From assembly GCA_036877525.1 (NCBI GenBank), contig JAZGTH010000115.1, forward strand, positions 1,356,501 through 1,420,500: 64,000 nucleotides of DNA, written 5' to 3'. Both the position numbers and the translations under genes were made by a program. Positions 1-11,956 of this stretch are shown piece by piece; the first letter of the stretch is position 1; each line of letters starts with the position of its first letter. The DNA is from Chromobotia macracanthus (Eukaryota; Chordata; Actinopteri; Cypriniformes; Botiidae). The notes under the pieces are model-generated. The model was not told the origin of the DNA and did no database searches. It saw nothing but the letters and a program-made list of their open reading frames with translations.

Positions 1-1740
1 TGCAACAGCTAAGGAGCTTCCCATGTTGAAACTTTTTATGAGTCCCAATTCGATAACTCACAGTCAAAATGATCATCGATGTTCCCAGTCATAATTATCA
101 CTTGAAGGGGTATAAATTTAAAACACAAAATGGTGCATGAGAAGTCATGCAGAATAATTACAGAATCAAGTATGAATAATCTACACTATATAACAAGATA
201 TCCCAGAGTTATTCAGGGTTAAAAACGACGTTTGGTTATATGAAAATCCCAAGTGAGTCACAAAGTTGTAAAATATATCCCGGGGTATAGGTAACACAGC
301 TGGGTAACACAGCAGGGTGACATGAGGGTGTTATTGAGAAGACAGCTGGAGATCAGTGTTGTGCTCACCCACAGCTCTGCTTCCACAGGTGCAGGGATCT
401 GTCACAACAATCTCTGTTCTGCCTCACCCAAAGCCACTGACCTCTAACATGCTTGTTTTTTGAGAAAACTGCGGGCTGCCTTTTCTTGACCACTGAAAAT
501 AGCATCCGACCAAACCATTAAATAAACCATTAGAGCATAAGACGTATAATGTTGCATAGTGTTATTTATACATTCTCAGTGAATTTGCCCTTTGTATTGA
601 TTATAACATGATTTTCTTACATTTTTATTGTATTGCTGTTAACAGTTTTTGTGAAAACTGTCTCATAATGTACACTTTGACTCCTCCTGTGTTCCTAAGG
701 GGTAGTGCAAAGGGCACATTTTTGTTGAAGGAACGTTCAAATATAAATTGACTGATACATTTTTTCACATCACCACAGGAGGTTTCACACTAAACATTAA
801 ACCCTGAACTGTGAAACTTGAATAGTCCTTGCTGGTAGAGTCCCTAATAAATAATGAATAAAAGGCCAGCAAAATGCAATGTGTTTTTTTTTTAAACTTT
901 CCCCCTCCCTTTTTTTGTTGTTTTTTTGTATTTTTTTAATTTTTAAAAAAGATATTTTTCTTCCAAAAAATAAATTTGCCCCCCTTGTTTTTTTTTAAAG
1001 AGGCCGAATCCTTTTTGGGTTAACCATCATCTTGGTGGATTTACTTTTTAAGAGGGTTTTTTATAAAATTAAATCTCTTTCTTCAGATCTGTAAATTGTA
1101 AGCCAAAAGAATAACTGTTCATTGACTCAGAACATGTAAACTGAATAACATGATTTATATCATTTGTTTAGTCTCTTAAATGATGAGTGTATCAGCTCAT
1201 TTCATGGATCTCCAGAGCTCACAGCAGGACAGTTGTTTTCAGACAGAGTGAAGTTCCAAGAACTTCATGGTGTGCCATTAAGACACAACTGTGTGAGGGA
1301 AGAGCGTGACACCTAATTTGCATTTATGGCTAATTTATGAAAGTCGTGGAGCACCCAGCTTCCACCACATGTTGCTACTTGACGAATGTAATGGTTTTTC
1401 TGCAGAGAGACATGGTGAGGCTTGTAAAGTCAGAAAAGCAAATTCATGTTGTCTGTAACTCGTCCTGTTTTCCCAGCATCACTATTAATCAGTTCCCTCC
1501 AGAGTTATTGTATAGAGCATTTAAATAGTGGGACTAACAGCAGCCTCCCCATTTTACAGCAAATACCATAGAAAAAATGTTGCTTAGGAACATGTGAAAA
1601 CTTTAAATAATTAAAAAGTGTGTGCATAATATTAAGAAGAAGAAGAGGAAGAAGAAATGTCTTTCTTCAGGATTGACAGGTGGTGTTTTCCACAGATGGA
1701 GTACACATTTATGTCCTGTTACTTTTATAAAGTAATAAAG
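1..1740. other. Intergenic, no gene seen
   Basis: I find no exon-like reading frame with splice sites here. The only notable structure is the homopolymer-rich block near 881-1080, listed separately. The stretch ends where a Tc1-like fragment begins. Confidence 0.5.
881..1080. repeat. Homopolymer-rich low-complexity block
   Basis: Long runs of T and A are mixed with short C and G runs. The texture differs from the flanks and resembles three other blocks in the window (30.58, 42.78 and 62.76 kb). It may be a badly resolved assembly patch rather than true sequence. Confidence 0.55.
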
Positions 1741-2177
1741 AGTGGCCCAGTCAAAGCCCAGACTTGAACCTGATTGAACATCTCTGGAGAGATCTGAAAA
1801 TGGCTGTGCACTGATGCTCCCCATCCAACCTGATGGAGCTTGAGACGTCCTGCAAAGAAGAATGGGAGAAACTCCCCAAAAACAGGTGTGGCAAGCTTGT
1901 AGCATCATACTCTAAAAAACTTGAGGATGTAATTGCTGCCAAAGGTGCTTCAACATTGTATTGAGCAAAGGCTCTTTTTGAATAAATATATTTTTAATTA
2001 TTTTTAAATATAGTTTTATAAGTAAATTTTCAAAGATTGTAAACAAGCCTTTTTCATGTTGTCTTTATGGGGTATTGTTTGTAGAATTTTGAGAAAAATA
2101 ATACATTTAATCCATTTTGGAATAAGGCTGTAACATAACACATTGTGGAAAAGGTAAAGCGCTGTGAATACTTTCTT
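1741..2177 (+). mobile_element. Truncated Tc1/mariner-like element, 3' end
   Basis: The segment opens inside a transposase reading frame: tgg at 1743-1745 starts WPSQSPDLNLIEHLW, the C-terminal Tc1-like motif that contains the DDE-region SPDLNPIE-type signature. The frame runs to a TGA at 1962-1964, with one internal stop after MAVH (an Arg codon in the usual sequence). It is followed by the AT-rich tail and a 3' inverted-repeat-like end that finishes in gcgctgtgaatactttc near 2161-2177. The 5' two-thirds are absent, so this is a dead fragment. I recognise the family from fish Tc1 elements; the subfamily is not assigned. Confidence 0.85.
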
Positions 2178-4000
2178 TTCTTTTATTATATCATATTACT
2201 TAATGGGATATCCACATTAATTATTAATGTGCCTGATAATTATATGATAATAATGTTGTCTGATAATTGATTTCATTCATGGAATACTACAAAAACCACC
2301 AAAAAAACACTCTCATGATGCCCTTAACTTGTCTGGAATAAATAAATCAATTAAACAGTGTGTTTGTTTTACAGTTTCAGGAAACTCTGCAGGAGGCACG
2401 TAGTCCTTAGAAAAAGGTATTAAGGGTTTCCACAAGAATGAATGATAGCATCCATAATTCACTTTGACATAATGAAAAATGATCAAATATGTTCCTCCTC
2501 CACTCTGACAGTGATGCAAAAAATCCTTTCTGAAGGAGATGTCACAACCTGATGAGTCTGATTAAGACAGTACTGTAAGTACAGTAAAACAGACGGGTGG
2601 ATCATGGCCATCTGGCTGCACAGTATGCCTCACTTCCCATGCAGAGCCAATAAAGCCAGTCCCACATTGCAGACCAGGTGAATAGGGTTTATATTTATGA
2701 CATCAGTCTGTCTTTACCTCAATGAAACTACCATTGTATAAATCAAACATACTCAACCTTGTAAGTCACTTTAGATAAATGTGTCCAGTAAATAAACATA
2801 AACTGTGCTGTATCCATCTGTACATAGTTTTTCTGCATTTGTTGATGTTGAAACTTTCTGATATTTCAAAGAGCACACTTCAGAGGAAGTCACCGAACTA
2901 GTACACGGATTCACACCAAACTATTGACTTCAGCGGATGATCTTTACAAACCTCTTTGAAGACGGTGGTGACAGCACATTAAAGGGCCTTGAATCTCTTT
3001 TGAATTGTAAACCCATCTTGAAACGAGGGACTGATACGGTGAACAGAATCCATCCCTGTTCAGAAAATTGAATTACAAGCATAATAGTTTGTGACTCAGT
3101 AATCTCACAAGCTACAAAAGTCTTGTCGGCCTTCATTCTCTCAATAAAAGGTATCGACCCTGTCATTGTATTTCACCACCAAATGATCCCATAGGCCTAT
3201 TATGTATATTTTGCATTCTCTACATACAAATTTATTTTAGCATACACAGCCAAAAATAGTGTCTTAAAATTTAGCACTGAACAAATGCAGAATATTCCAC
3301 TCACTCAAAGACCAAGAATTTTACAGTGAGGATGTTTGTTTATTTAGCATGGCTATTATTTAAACACTCTACAAAGAATTTTATAGAAAGTAAGTGATAT
3401 TTATTTGGGTCTTGCTGTAGTTTTCTCCTTTATGATGACTAATGTAATTAAAATAGAAGCACTTTAATGTCTGCAGAGTGCATTTGAGTTTTAAAGATTA
3501 TCAAAGAAAGTCTCTAGATAAATAAAACTTATCTAAAACTTATCTTTAGTTGTTAAAACTTGACCCCTACAATAAATAGATAATATTTTCATTTTGCTTA
3601 ATTCTATAGGACTGGGCTATTTAAACCAACCTGCCCCAGTTAATTTGTTGTCAGTTTTGGAAGTAAAAACAGACCATAATAAGTGCATAAAGAGTGTCAC
3701 GGACGTCTCTGTGGTTAAGACAGTGATGAAATAAGCCACACCAGCAATTATTTGTTCTGTGCTAAGTAACTGTCATTGGTGTCTCTCCTGTTTGCCTGTC
3801 CTGATGCTGTCCACATTCATGTGATCATATTGGGGGAAAATAAAGCAGAGGGGAGAGAGAGGAGGAGACATTAGACAAGAAGGAGGGGGGTTGCTAGTGA
3901 ACAAGTGGCCACTAAAGAAGGAAGCTATAGTGATAGTCTTCTCTGGACCGTCTCATCAGCAGCATCTAGTTTCTCAGTGTTTTGTCCTTATCCTTTAACA
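2178..4000. other. Intergenic, no gene seen
   Basis: AT-rich sequence with a SINE-type tail at 2757-2800 and no exon-like frame that I could support. Confidence 0.4.
2757..2800 (+). repeat. SINE 3'-tail fragment
   Basis: The motif (ctt)gtaagtcactttagataaatgtg matches the conserved tail of the tRNA-derived SINE family seen at 49.4 and 60.7 kb (gtaagtcgctttggataaaagcgtctg). The tRNA head is missing. Confidence 0.6.
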
Positions 4001-4117
4001 GTAGGTGATGTAGATGGTGGATCTTGTCCTGCTAAAGGGATTATAAATCTGTGGCAACTCTCTTAAGAACTGCATCAGAAATCCATACTGACTGCATCAC
4101 AAGCTCTCAACAATAAA
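3890..4117 (+). other. gper1: Candidate gper1 5'-UTR exon
   Basis: A good splice donor (aataaa|gtgagt) lies at 4118. A very strong acceptor with a long pyrimidine tract ending in ccccag lies at 6166, and exonic sequence from 6167 runs without a further obvious acceptor to the gper1 start at 6581. Untranslated exons upstream of a single coding exon are common for GPER1 genes, so I infer one here. The 5' boundary is a guess; only the donor is visible. Confidence 0.3.
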
Positions 4118-6166
4118 GTGAGTGTCCTTTAGTTTTTCCTTTAAAGTGCTTTTTCTTTTTTTATTGTGGTTTTATTTAATTATTTATGATAATTTATAAT
4201 AATTTATTAGAATTATAATTCTGCTGAGGAATAGCATAACTGAGCCACAAACTTGTTTAATATTAATAGACTCAATTTATCTGTGAGACAAACCCTGAAA
4301 AGATGAGATTAGCTGGTCACCAGCATATGTGTTTTGGATTCTGGTGTCCTCACCTGACTTCTTACCTACCTAGCTTATAAACAATCAACCATCTTTACTA
4401 GAAAGACTATGGTGGTCCACCAGCTAGACTAGCACCATTCAGCCTGGAAAAGCATGGAAATAAATCCTAGTGTAAGATGGTCTTTTAGCAGAGTCTCTAA
4501 TTTTAAATTATGGAGATCACATAATGAAGCACAGGTCATTGTCCTAGTTGAGACATATAATGTCTCTGTTCCAATTCAGGATGTGTGTGTAATAGTCTGG
4601 CCTGATTTGTGTTGATGGGACTACTCCATCACTGAATATACTGATGAATTATTGATGGTACTGTCATCTTGCACCTGTGAGTAAATGCACAGATTCCCTT
4701 GGGGACAGATCATTTTCATAACTTCATAAATTCAAATTAGGACGACTATGTCATTTTTGGTAATACAAAATGTTCCTTTATCTATTATGAAGAAAAGTCT
4801 GAACGACTCTGAAGTTGAGAATGAGTTACAGTTACAGACTCTGATTTCTCATACAATTCTTTTCCTCAAATAAAACCAAAGCATAGAATGTATTATTAGT
4901 TTAAATTAGTTAGAGTGCTTACTGGGTTCCCAAAACCAATACTGTTTATATATCTGAGATAGTATTATTGACAGAGGCTATAAAGGCGTTTATTGAGTCA
5001 GATATTGCAAACTGCAAACCCAGTGACAGTGAAGATTGTGTCTGATAATGTTAATAGGATAGCGATAATGAGATTTCCAAAACCATTTACAGTGCCCAAA
5101 TACTAAAACCTCCTCTTTAACTATCTGCATAAATCTGAAAATAAGTGGTCTAATTTTAGATAGCTGGCAGTACTTCTTAGACTTTTCTGCTGCATGCCGA
5201 CCAGTTTCATTTGGAATTTTACCCGGGCTCATTCTTTAAAAGGTTAAAGTATTTTGAGTCTGGATCAGTCACACAAACCTCATTAAAATCGTTGAGTTTC
5301 TTTCCTATTTTCTCATTATTAAATTGGTGTAGTCTTGGGTGTGATTAAAATTATGCATTATATTACATATTTGTATCTAGTGAATTATACATGAGAAAGA
5401 TGTTCTGCCACTAATTTGAAATCTTATTAAAATAATTCCTTAGCATTTTTGTTTCAACCAATTCATCAATTAACAAAATAGGTTTACCTAACTTACAAAA
5501 ACATACAGATCAAGATTTACATATAATTTAAAATTATAATGCATAAAGGGTATTAAATTAGCATTAGTATTAGATTTACCTAATTATACAAATACAATAC
5601 AAATTTGTTATAAAAAAATACAATTAAGAATATAATGAGATTCTATTTTAATCTTGCACCCATTAACTCTGCATAAATGAATAAGATCACAGTGGCAGTA
5701 AAATTCACAATAGATGACTCATGTCTCAAAAATGACAAAAAGTGAATGTAGTCAAAGTATGTTTTGAACATAAATGTTATATAGTACTATTCAGTTATCA
5801 CTGCTTAACTGAGAAAAATCTACTTAGATCCTATCAGTCCGATGAATTAGTTGTAATGGCCCTCTTTAAGCTGTTTAATAATAGTGAGGTTAGCACACGG
5901 GTTGTCTGACAGCTCAGGGCGCTTCAATGCATCTGTTTAAGAACTTGCTTTGCATTTTAATACTCTAGTAGCCACTCAATTCCTAAGGAGAATCAATTAT
6001 AAACTGTCATGAAGGCTGCCATCAAGTGCAAAAGCAGATAATGTTAACATAATATTTGCATGTTTTTCAGACTTATCTAAATAGTGATGTCACTAAAGTC
6101 ATTCACTACAAACTTAATGTCTGATATTTTGTCCCTGAGATACAGTTTTCCCTCCTTTTTCCCCAG

Positions 6167-7636
6167 GTGTCAAAGCAGTGGTGTCATAATCTGTGGCAGA
6201 CAGAAAAATCATGCTCATGCACTGGAGGAGACAAGACTGCACTGGACTGAACACGTGTGAGGTGCGAAGTGTGCAAAAGAAGGAAAAAGCACAGTCCCTA
6301 AGGAGAGATCCTTGGTGTTTGGTACCATGGATCACACAAGTCCAGGCAGCCTCTGTAGCTGAGAGACTGTCCTGAAAATGGAGGAGCTCTAATTCAAGAG
6401 CTGAATCATCCTGGATGGTGTCCTAAAACCCTTTAAAGTCAATGTGGAAAGAACTGATGGCAACTAGAATTCATATTCAGCCTAAATGAAGGATCCTTTC
6501 TGCCAAAATAAACCAGGCACTGACACAAATGAAGTATGTAGCACCTAATCGCGGAATTTAAAAACACAGCCCTGGTCAGTATGGAAGAGCAGACTACCAC
6601 TGTGATTCAGTTTTACATGAATGGCACAGAGCAGTTAAATGCTTCATATGACTTCAACTCAACCAATGTAAAGAAAGCATTGACACCTATGAATTTTATA
6701 TCATTGGACTGTTTCTCTCCTGCCTTTACACCATTTTCCTTTTTCCCTATTGGCTTTATTGGGAACATCCTTATTTTGGTGGTCAACCTCAACCACAGGA
6801 GAAAATGACCATCCCTGATCTGTACTTTGTCAACCTGGCGTGGCAGACCTCATTCTGGTAGCGACTCACTCATTGAGGTCTTCAATCTCAACGAAGTACT
6901 ATGACTATGCTGTTCTGTGTACCTTCATGTCCCTTTTCCTCCAGGTGAACATGTACAGCAGCATCTTTTTCCTGACCTGGATGAGTTTTGACCGCTATGT
7001 TGCTCTCGCCAGTTCCATGAACAGCAGTCCATTGAGAACTATGCAGCATGCTAAGCTCAGCTGCAGCCTCATCTGGATGGCCTCCATCTTAGCAACTCTG
7101 CTTCCTTTTACCATCGTGCAGACTCAGCACACTGGCGAGGTACACTCTGTTGCGCCAACGTCTTCGAGATCCAGTGGCTTGAAGTGACGATTGGATTTCT
7201 GGTGCCCTTCTCCATTATTGGCTTGTGTTATTCCTGATAGTTCGCATTCTTATGCGTGCTCAGAAGCACAGGGGCCTGTGGCCCCGCCCGGCAGAAGGCC
7301 CTGCGCATGATTGTGGTGGTGGTGCTGGTTTTCTTCATCTGCTGGCTTCCTAAGAACGCCTTCATCAGCATCCAGTTGATCCAGGGAACGGCCGATCCGT
7401 CAAAGCGCAGCGAGACCACGCTGTGGCACGATTACCCCTTGACCGGACACATCGTCAACCTGGCTGCCTTCTCCAACAGCTGCCTGAACCCAATCATTTA
7501 CAGCTTCCTAGGAGAGACTTTCAGGGACAAGCTGCGACTTTTCATCAAGCGGAAGGCCAGCTGGTCAGTGGTCTACCGTTTTTGTAATCACACTCTGGAC
7601 TTGCACATCCCTGTCAGGGGCGAATCAGAAGTGTAG
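6167..7636 (+). CDS. gper1: G protein-coupled oestrogen receptor 1, frame disrupted
   Basis: A class A GPCR for oestrogen and related ligands at plasma or ER membranes. Coding sequence runs from ATG 6581-6583 to stop 7634-7636 in one exon; 6167-6580 is probable 5'-UTR. Visible landmarks are N-glycosylation sites (NGT, NAS, NST) in the N-terminus, a TM1 stretch FIGNILILVVNLN, DRY (SFDRYVAL) after TM3, the CWLP motif in TM6, and NPIIY in TM7 followed by a cytoplasmic helix (FRDKLRLF). The frame is broken repeatedly: compensating indels near 6672 and 6740, a lost A giving a TGA at 6806-6808, losses near 6839, 6862 and 6893, a loss near 7147, a loss at about 7232, and an extra C near 7288. Between the breaks the protein is highly conserved, so about 350 residues can be followed. 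Consensus error is as likely as pseudogene decay. Family identity is secure. Confidence 0.85.
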
Positions 7637-8180
7637 TGCAGAATCCCACAGGTTCTGCAGACGACAACTTAAGGGTCTTGAAGCTGTCGCCTAATGTATG
7701 TGAGATCCATTAGAGCTCTGTAACTTTTTTATTTTTTAATGGAAGCTTTACCGAACTTACTTATGCAGTACAATATGGGTGGATGTGGTCAAGAAGTGAT
7801 AAAGAGACTCACGGCTTAGAGAAGCAGCATATTTGCATTGTTTAAAATCAACATGAGTGAAACAAGGAGCATTCTGGGTAAATCACCTGATGAAATGGAT
7901 TACAAGGCAAGGATGCAAAGCTTGGCCTAAAGCTACCTTTTGATAATTGAAATGCATAGAGATGGCATGACATATGGCAAGACTTTTGAAGGACTTTTAT
8001 ATTGTCAATAAACCCATCCTAAGGGAACAAATAAGGACATCATTGCACCTGCGACCCATATCTATTTTGTCTTATTGTAATATATAGCCTCCTGTTAATA
8101 TATGTTCATGTAATTGAAACCAATGGAGTGTGCTATCACCAACTGTTGAGTTTCAAGACTGAATAAATACATATTTTATA
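7637..8180 (+). other. gper1: gper1 3'-UTR with poly(A) signals
   Basis: AATAAA hexamers lie at 8007-8012 and 8162-8167 in the same orientation as gper1, giving a 3'-UTR of about 0.4-0.55 kb. No gene follows until the candidate minus-strand exon at 9.86 kb. Confidence 0.45.
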
Positions 8181-9829
8181 GTATTTTTATTGTAGCAATT
8201 TTCACTGGGATGGAGGGAGACACTAAACATGTCAAAACCATTCTTTGTGTTCATGTGACTGGATGTAAAATTTAAACCCAGCCCCTTGCAGCAAACATCA
8301 ATGATGTTTCAGAAACAAAGCTCACGTGGTTTACAAAAAAAACATCATTAGGGAAACATTAAAGTAAATTCAGTTCAAAGCAAAACATATTTGAGGATTA
8401 GGCTCTTTTGACAAGTGTTATCGACCTAACTCCAGGTGTTGGCCTGCTCTCTTGCGACTGGGCCAACGAGGAGGTGGTGTGCAGGGAGCATGAGGCATAT
8501 AAACAGCATTATTCAAGACATCAAAACGCTGAGCCCATTGATGCTGTTTACTTGCTCCAGAGTAACACTCCACAGCTATCACATTCATTCATTCAATTCC
8601 TTCATTCTTATCATAAGGTCATTCATCCATCTTGCATAGATTGTTTTGAGTTGTGGAAGTAATTCAACAAAAGTCTATTACATTTAGAATCAAAGTGTCC
8701 ATGTGAACCGACTGTGTTAAACATTAATGTGACACTCAGGAGACTCCATTAGTCATTGTGTGTTGAGAAGTTGCTTTGAATATCAGTTGAAATATTTTTA
8801 CACTCAAAATGACAAACAATTATATAATGGTAATAAAGAGCATCTTGCGACAGTATGATACTTCTTTCAGAGAGCCCTGTCGTGCCCAGGGCTAAAATAA
8901 CATATGAACTAAATTGGTCCTAAACACAGTGCAATCTGAAGGCCTTTCCAACTACAACAGAACATAGATAAACAAATAAAAGAAAATGAGGATTAAAATA
9001 AATCCCAAAGTTGGTTTTGAAGATTGTTTTTTTGTAAGGGAATACCTACTGAGGGCAAAAAGCTTTAATCACTGTATTGCAATATACTGAAAAAATCTAA
9101 TAAATCATAAAAATAATTCAAATTACATTAATAATACTAATAATTCCTAACTGTCATAAACATTGATAGTGTAAAATGTAACTTGAAAATGAAATGTGAC
9201 CTGGCTGTAGTGATATCTATTCAGTACCTCGGTGGCCTAAGAAATCACACTTATCTGTGTGACAGCCCTAGACTCTTGTAAACAGAAAAAGATTGACTGT
9301 GGCCTTCAGGTTAAAAAACATGGGGCTTCTCGCTGCCAGCAGCATGATTTTGCATGAATCTATCACTATAACTACATCATAAACGCCTCAATTATTTTAT
9401 ATTAATCAACACAGTAATTATTTGTACAAAGATTACCTGTAAATAGCTATACTTGCATTAGTTAGTCAATAGTCAGTTCTTTGAATGTGAACTGCACTAA
9501 AGCATGCAGGCTCCATGGCCTTGATAAAGTTAAACACTCCTGCAAACTGCAGACTTGAGTTTATCAGCTGTAGATGAACTAGCCTTTGGAAAGATAGTGT
9601 GAACCATCTGTTTGAATAATAACAAATGCATACGACATCAGAAGTTGACCATCATAATTACATATCTCCAAAGAGACAGATTTTGTGTGACTTGTGTGAG
9701 ATAAAATGAGACTGTAGTGGAATGGGTAAGGTTGCTTCTAACAGAGATTCGGGAGTGCAGGATGAGAACAGCCTGGGGATGTTTTGATAACAGTGACCAG
9801 GACAGAAAGATGCAGACAAGTGATGTAAT
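8181..9829. other. Intergenic, no gene seen
   Basis: AT-rich sequence with no splice-bounded frame or recognised repeat. A short attc-rich stretch near 8583-8640 is simple sequence. Confidence 0.4.
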
Positions 9830-9852
9830 AAACAAAAAGTCAATCACAAAGG

Positions 9853-9955
9853 TTTATTAGACAACAGAGGTGGCGTCATGGTGCAATGGAACCTCCAGAT
9901 CCCCATTGTCGCATCTCCGGGAAAGTGAACAAGACGCCGTGTATGTGTACAAAAC
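9853..9955 (-). other. Candidate terminal exon of an unidentified minus-strand transcript
   Basis: Read on the minus strand, a pyrimidine-rich acceptor (ttgtcttttttatag) ends at 9956. It is followed by about 100 bases of higher-GC sequence than the surroundings and then AATAAA at 9858-9853. Two frames are open: one gives 32 residues ending at a stop that overlaps the poly(A) hexamer; another ends in GSGGSIAP. I recognise neither, and I could not find the upstream exons. It might be the last exon of a short coding gene or of a non-coding RNA lying between gper1 and H3.3. Confidence 0.3.
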
Positions 9956-9959
9956 CTAT

Positions 9960-11110
9960 AAAAAAGACAATATGATTAGGAAGACAAAGAGCAAGAGTGG
10001 ATGACAGAGGGCAAGACAGGGAGTGGGGAGAAGAGACCAGGTCCCGTTGAATCCAAGTTCGACGCTGATTGACATGTAGTATACATGCACTCAGTTTGCC
10101 TGTGAGATATTACTTTGATGCGGTTTAATGAAATTGTTTATCAGAACGCATGCTGTCTTGGGCTTTTTTATGTTTACTGGCTGTACACACACACACACAA
10201 AGTCCATTAAACAAGTTTTAGTAGAGTATACAAGACGAGTTCCTCATGTTCATATTTAACCAAAATATGGGATGGTAGAGTAAACTGAAAGTGAGTAAAA
10301 CAGCAATGAAAACAAAAGTGTGACTGCCGTTTGTTAAGGGTAATTAAGGTGGTTAGAGTTAATGCATATGCTTAAAGAATACAAGTTTGAATAAAATATC
10401 TGATCCAAAATTACATTTACATATTAAAATCCTCACGGGAGAAAAAACAGCTTAGGTAACATCAAGAGTGGGCAACCAAAAAAAGCAAAAGTGTGCTCTA
10501 GACTAAGAAAGCTGCATTTCTGAATTCCAAAAGCTGCAAAAACAACAACACCGGAACACAAAAGCTAATGTTTGCGGAAAAGCAATAAAGAAAACGAAAA
10601 GCGCTCCTGAATTATACGGGTGCAAATCGCCTACTGGCCACTAGAGTACGTTGCCTTCAGATTAAAATATCAAATCAACGATAAACGTGAGATTAAACCA
10701 TTTAAGTCTTTCATCCGTCATTTTAATAAACGGTTTGTATACATCTAGAATGAGGTACGTAAAACAGTACACTATAAAGCTGCAGGCATATTACGCCAGT
10801 GACACCATTCTGCCACCTGGTGGCAAAAAGGCAACACTACATGCCACCGTTCGGTCAGTTTCATGAGTTTATATTTAGTTAACCATTTCGTTCAGCTGTA
10901 AAATTACATTCTTAGCTGGCACACGGTCACCAAAAAAACGATATACACTTTGTCTAATAAGACAAAGCTTGGTAAAGCGATCTGCAGTAGTGCCGATGCA
11001 AGCCATTTTTACAACCGTTTGTATTTATGACCTTAGAAGACCTGCATCAAAAATACTACTATACAATTAAATTATGCAATCAACATACTAAATAAATGGC
11101 ACAGAATTGA
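9960..11110. other. Intergenic between candidate exon and H3.3 3' end
   Basis: No gene recognised. It contains a short CA run near 10187-10199 and a CTCF-like motif at 10810-10823, listed separately. Confidence 0.35.
10810..10823 (-). promoter_or_regulatory. CTCF-like motif
   Basis: The minus strand reads CCACCAGGTGGCAG, which fits every position of the vertebrate CTCF core CCASYAGRKGGCRS. A 14-bp match can arise by chance, and no occupancy can be inferred from sequence. Confidence 0.4.
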
Positions 11111-11121
11111 GGTAGTGTAAT

Positions 11122-11127
11122 TTTATT
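11122..11127 (-). terminator. Probable H3.3 poly(A) signal
   Basis: An AATAAA on the minus strand lies about 0.22 kb past the H3.3 stop codon, in an AT-rich region fitting a short polyadenylated 3'-UTR, as expected for a replacement histone gene. Confidence 0.4.
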
Positions 11128-11350
11128 TACAACCCAATGTAAAAAGATAAGTGATAAATACTCTAAGCATGCAACTAAAGCTGCTTTACAACAATCTCTA
11201 AAATGGTTACTCTAGATACACTCACGTTAAAAACCTGAGGCTGTAAGGAATGTTTTACAAAATTGACTCCAATGTACAAATCCATTGCTTTTACGTTGAG
11301 TGTTTCTCATTAAAAATATTAAAAAAAAAAAAGAAAAAAAGGGGCACAAA

Positions 11351-11956
11351 TTATGCCCTCTCCTCTGGATTCGCCGTGCAAGCTGGATGTCCTTGGGCAT
11401 GATTGTGACCTCTTGCATGGATATACAAGTTTGTGTCTTCAAACAGACCAACAAGGTAGGCCCTTGACTTGCCTCTGCTTAAGTCAGAAACAAACGAATA
11501 AGAGTTAAACACTAATACTACAAATAAGCAATGGCAACTGCTTTTAAGCACAAACTGTCTCAGTGTAATACACCTGCAGCGCACCAATGGCAGCATCTGG
11601 GAAACGCAGGCCGTTTTGAAGTCCTGTGCAATCTCCCCCACCAAACGCTGAAAGGGCAACTTGCAGATGAGCAACTCTGTTGACTTCTGATAACGCATCG
11701 ACCTCTCTCAGAGCAATAACAGTTCCGGGCCTTAAACACATAAAAATCAATTAATACGGAAATATCATTTAGAATCATTGGCAAATACTTCATTGCAATA
11801 TCTCCAGCTTCCCTACCTGTATCTGTGTGAGGCTTGACACCACCAGTAGAGGCGCGCTTCTTCCTTCAGGCTTTGGTGGCTAGCTGTTTCTGGGCGCCTT
11901 GCCTCCAGTGGGATTTACGCGCGGTCTGCTCGGTACGAGCCATTGTTTCTCAGTCT
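11351..11956 (-). pseudogene. Histone H3.3 gene, intron-containing, frame disrupted
   Basis: A replacement histone H3.3 locus on the minus strand. A 5'-UTR acceptor (aattgtag) ends at 11957, the ATG is at 11943-11941, and the coding exons are 11943-11817, 11730-11574 and 11474-11351. The exon pattern matches the genuine intron-bearing H3.3 genes, so this is not a processed copy. Recognisable stretches include KSTELLI, KLPFQRLV, EIAQDFKT, AAIGALQ, AYLVGLFEDTNL and VTIMPKDIQLARRI. Many changes break it: K4 reads GAG (Glu), an extra C lies in KST, an A is lost in the RKQ region, a TGA stands near residue 26, and there are further indels in each exon plus Arg-to-Cys and Arg-to-Gly changes in the KLPFQRLVRE region. 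H3.3 tolerates almost no change, so this is either a dead copy or badly sequenced. Which paralogue it is cannot be told. Confidence 0.75.

Noticed and set aside
10187..10199. CA microsatellite
   Set aside because: Only about six to seven units, too short to be worth a feature.
11351..11943. H3.3 as a processed retrocopy
   Set aside because: Both coding introns are present at the expected H3.3 positions, so it is not retrotransposed.
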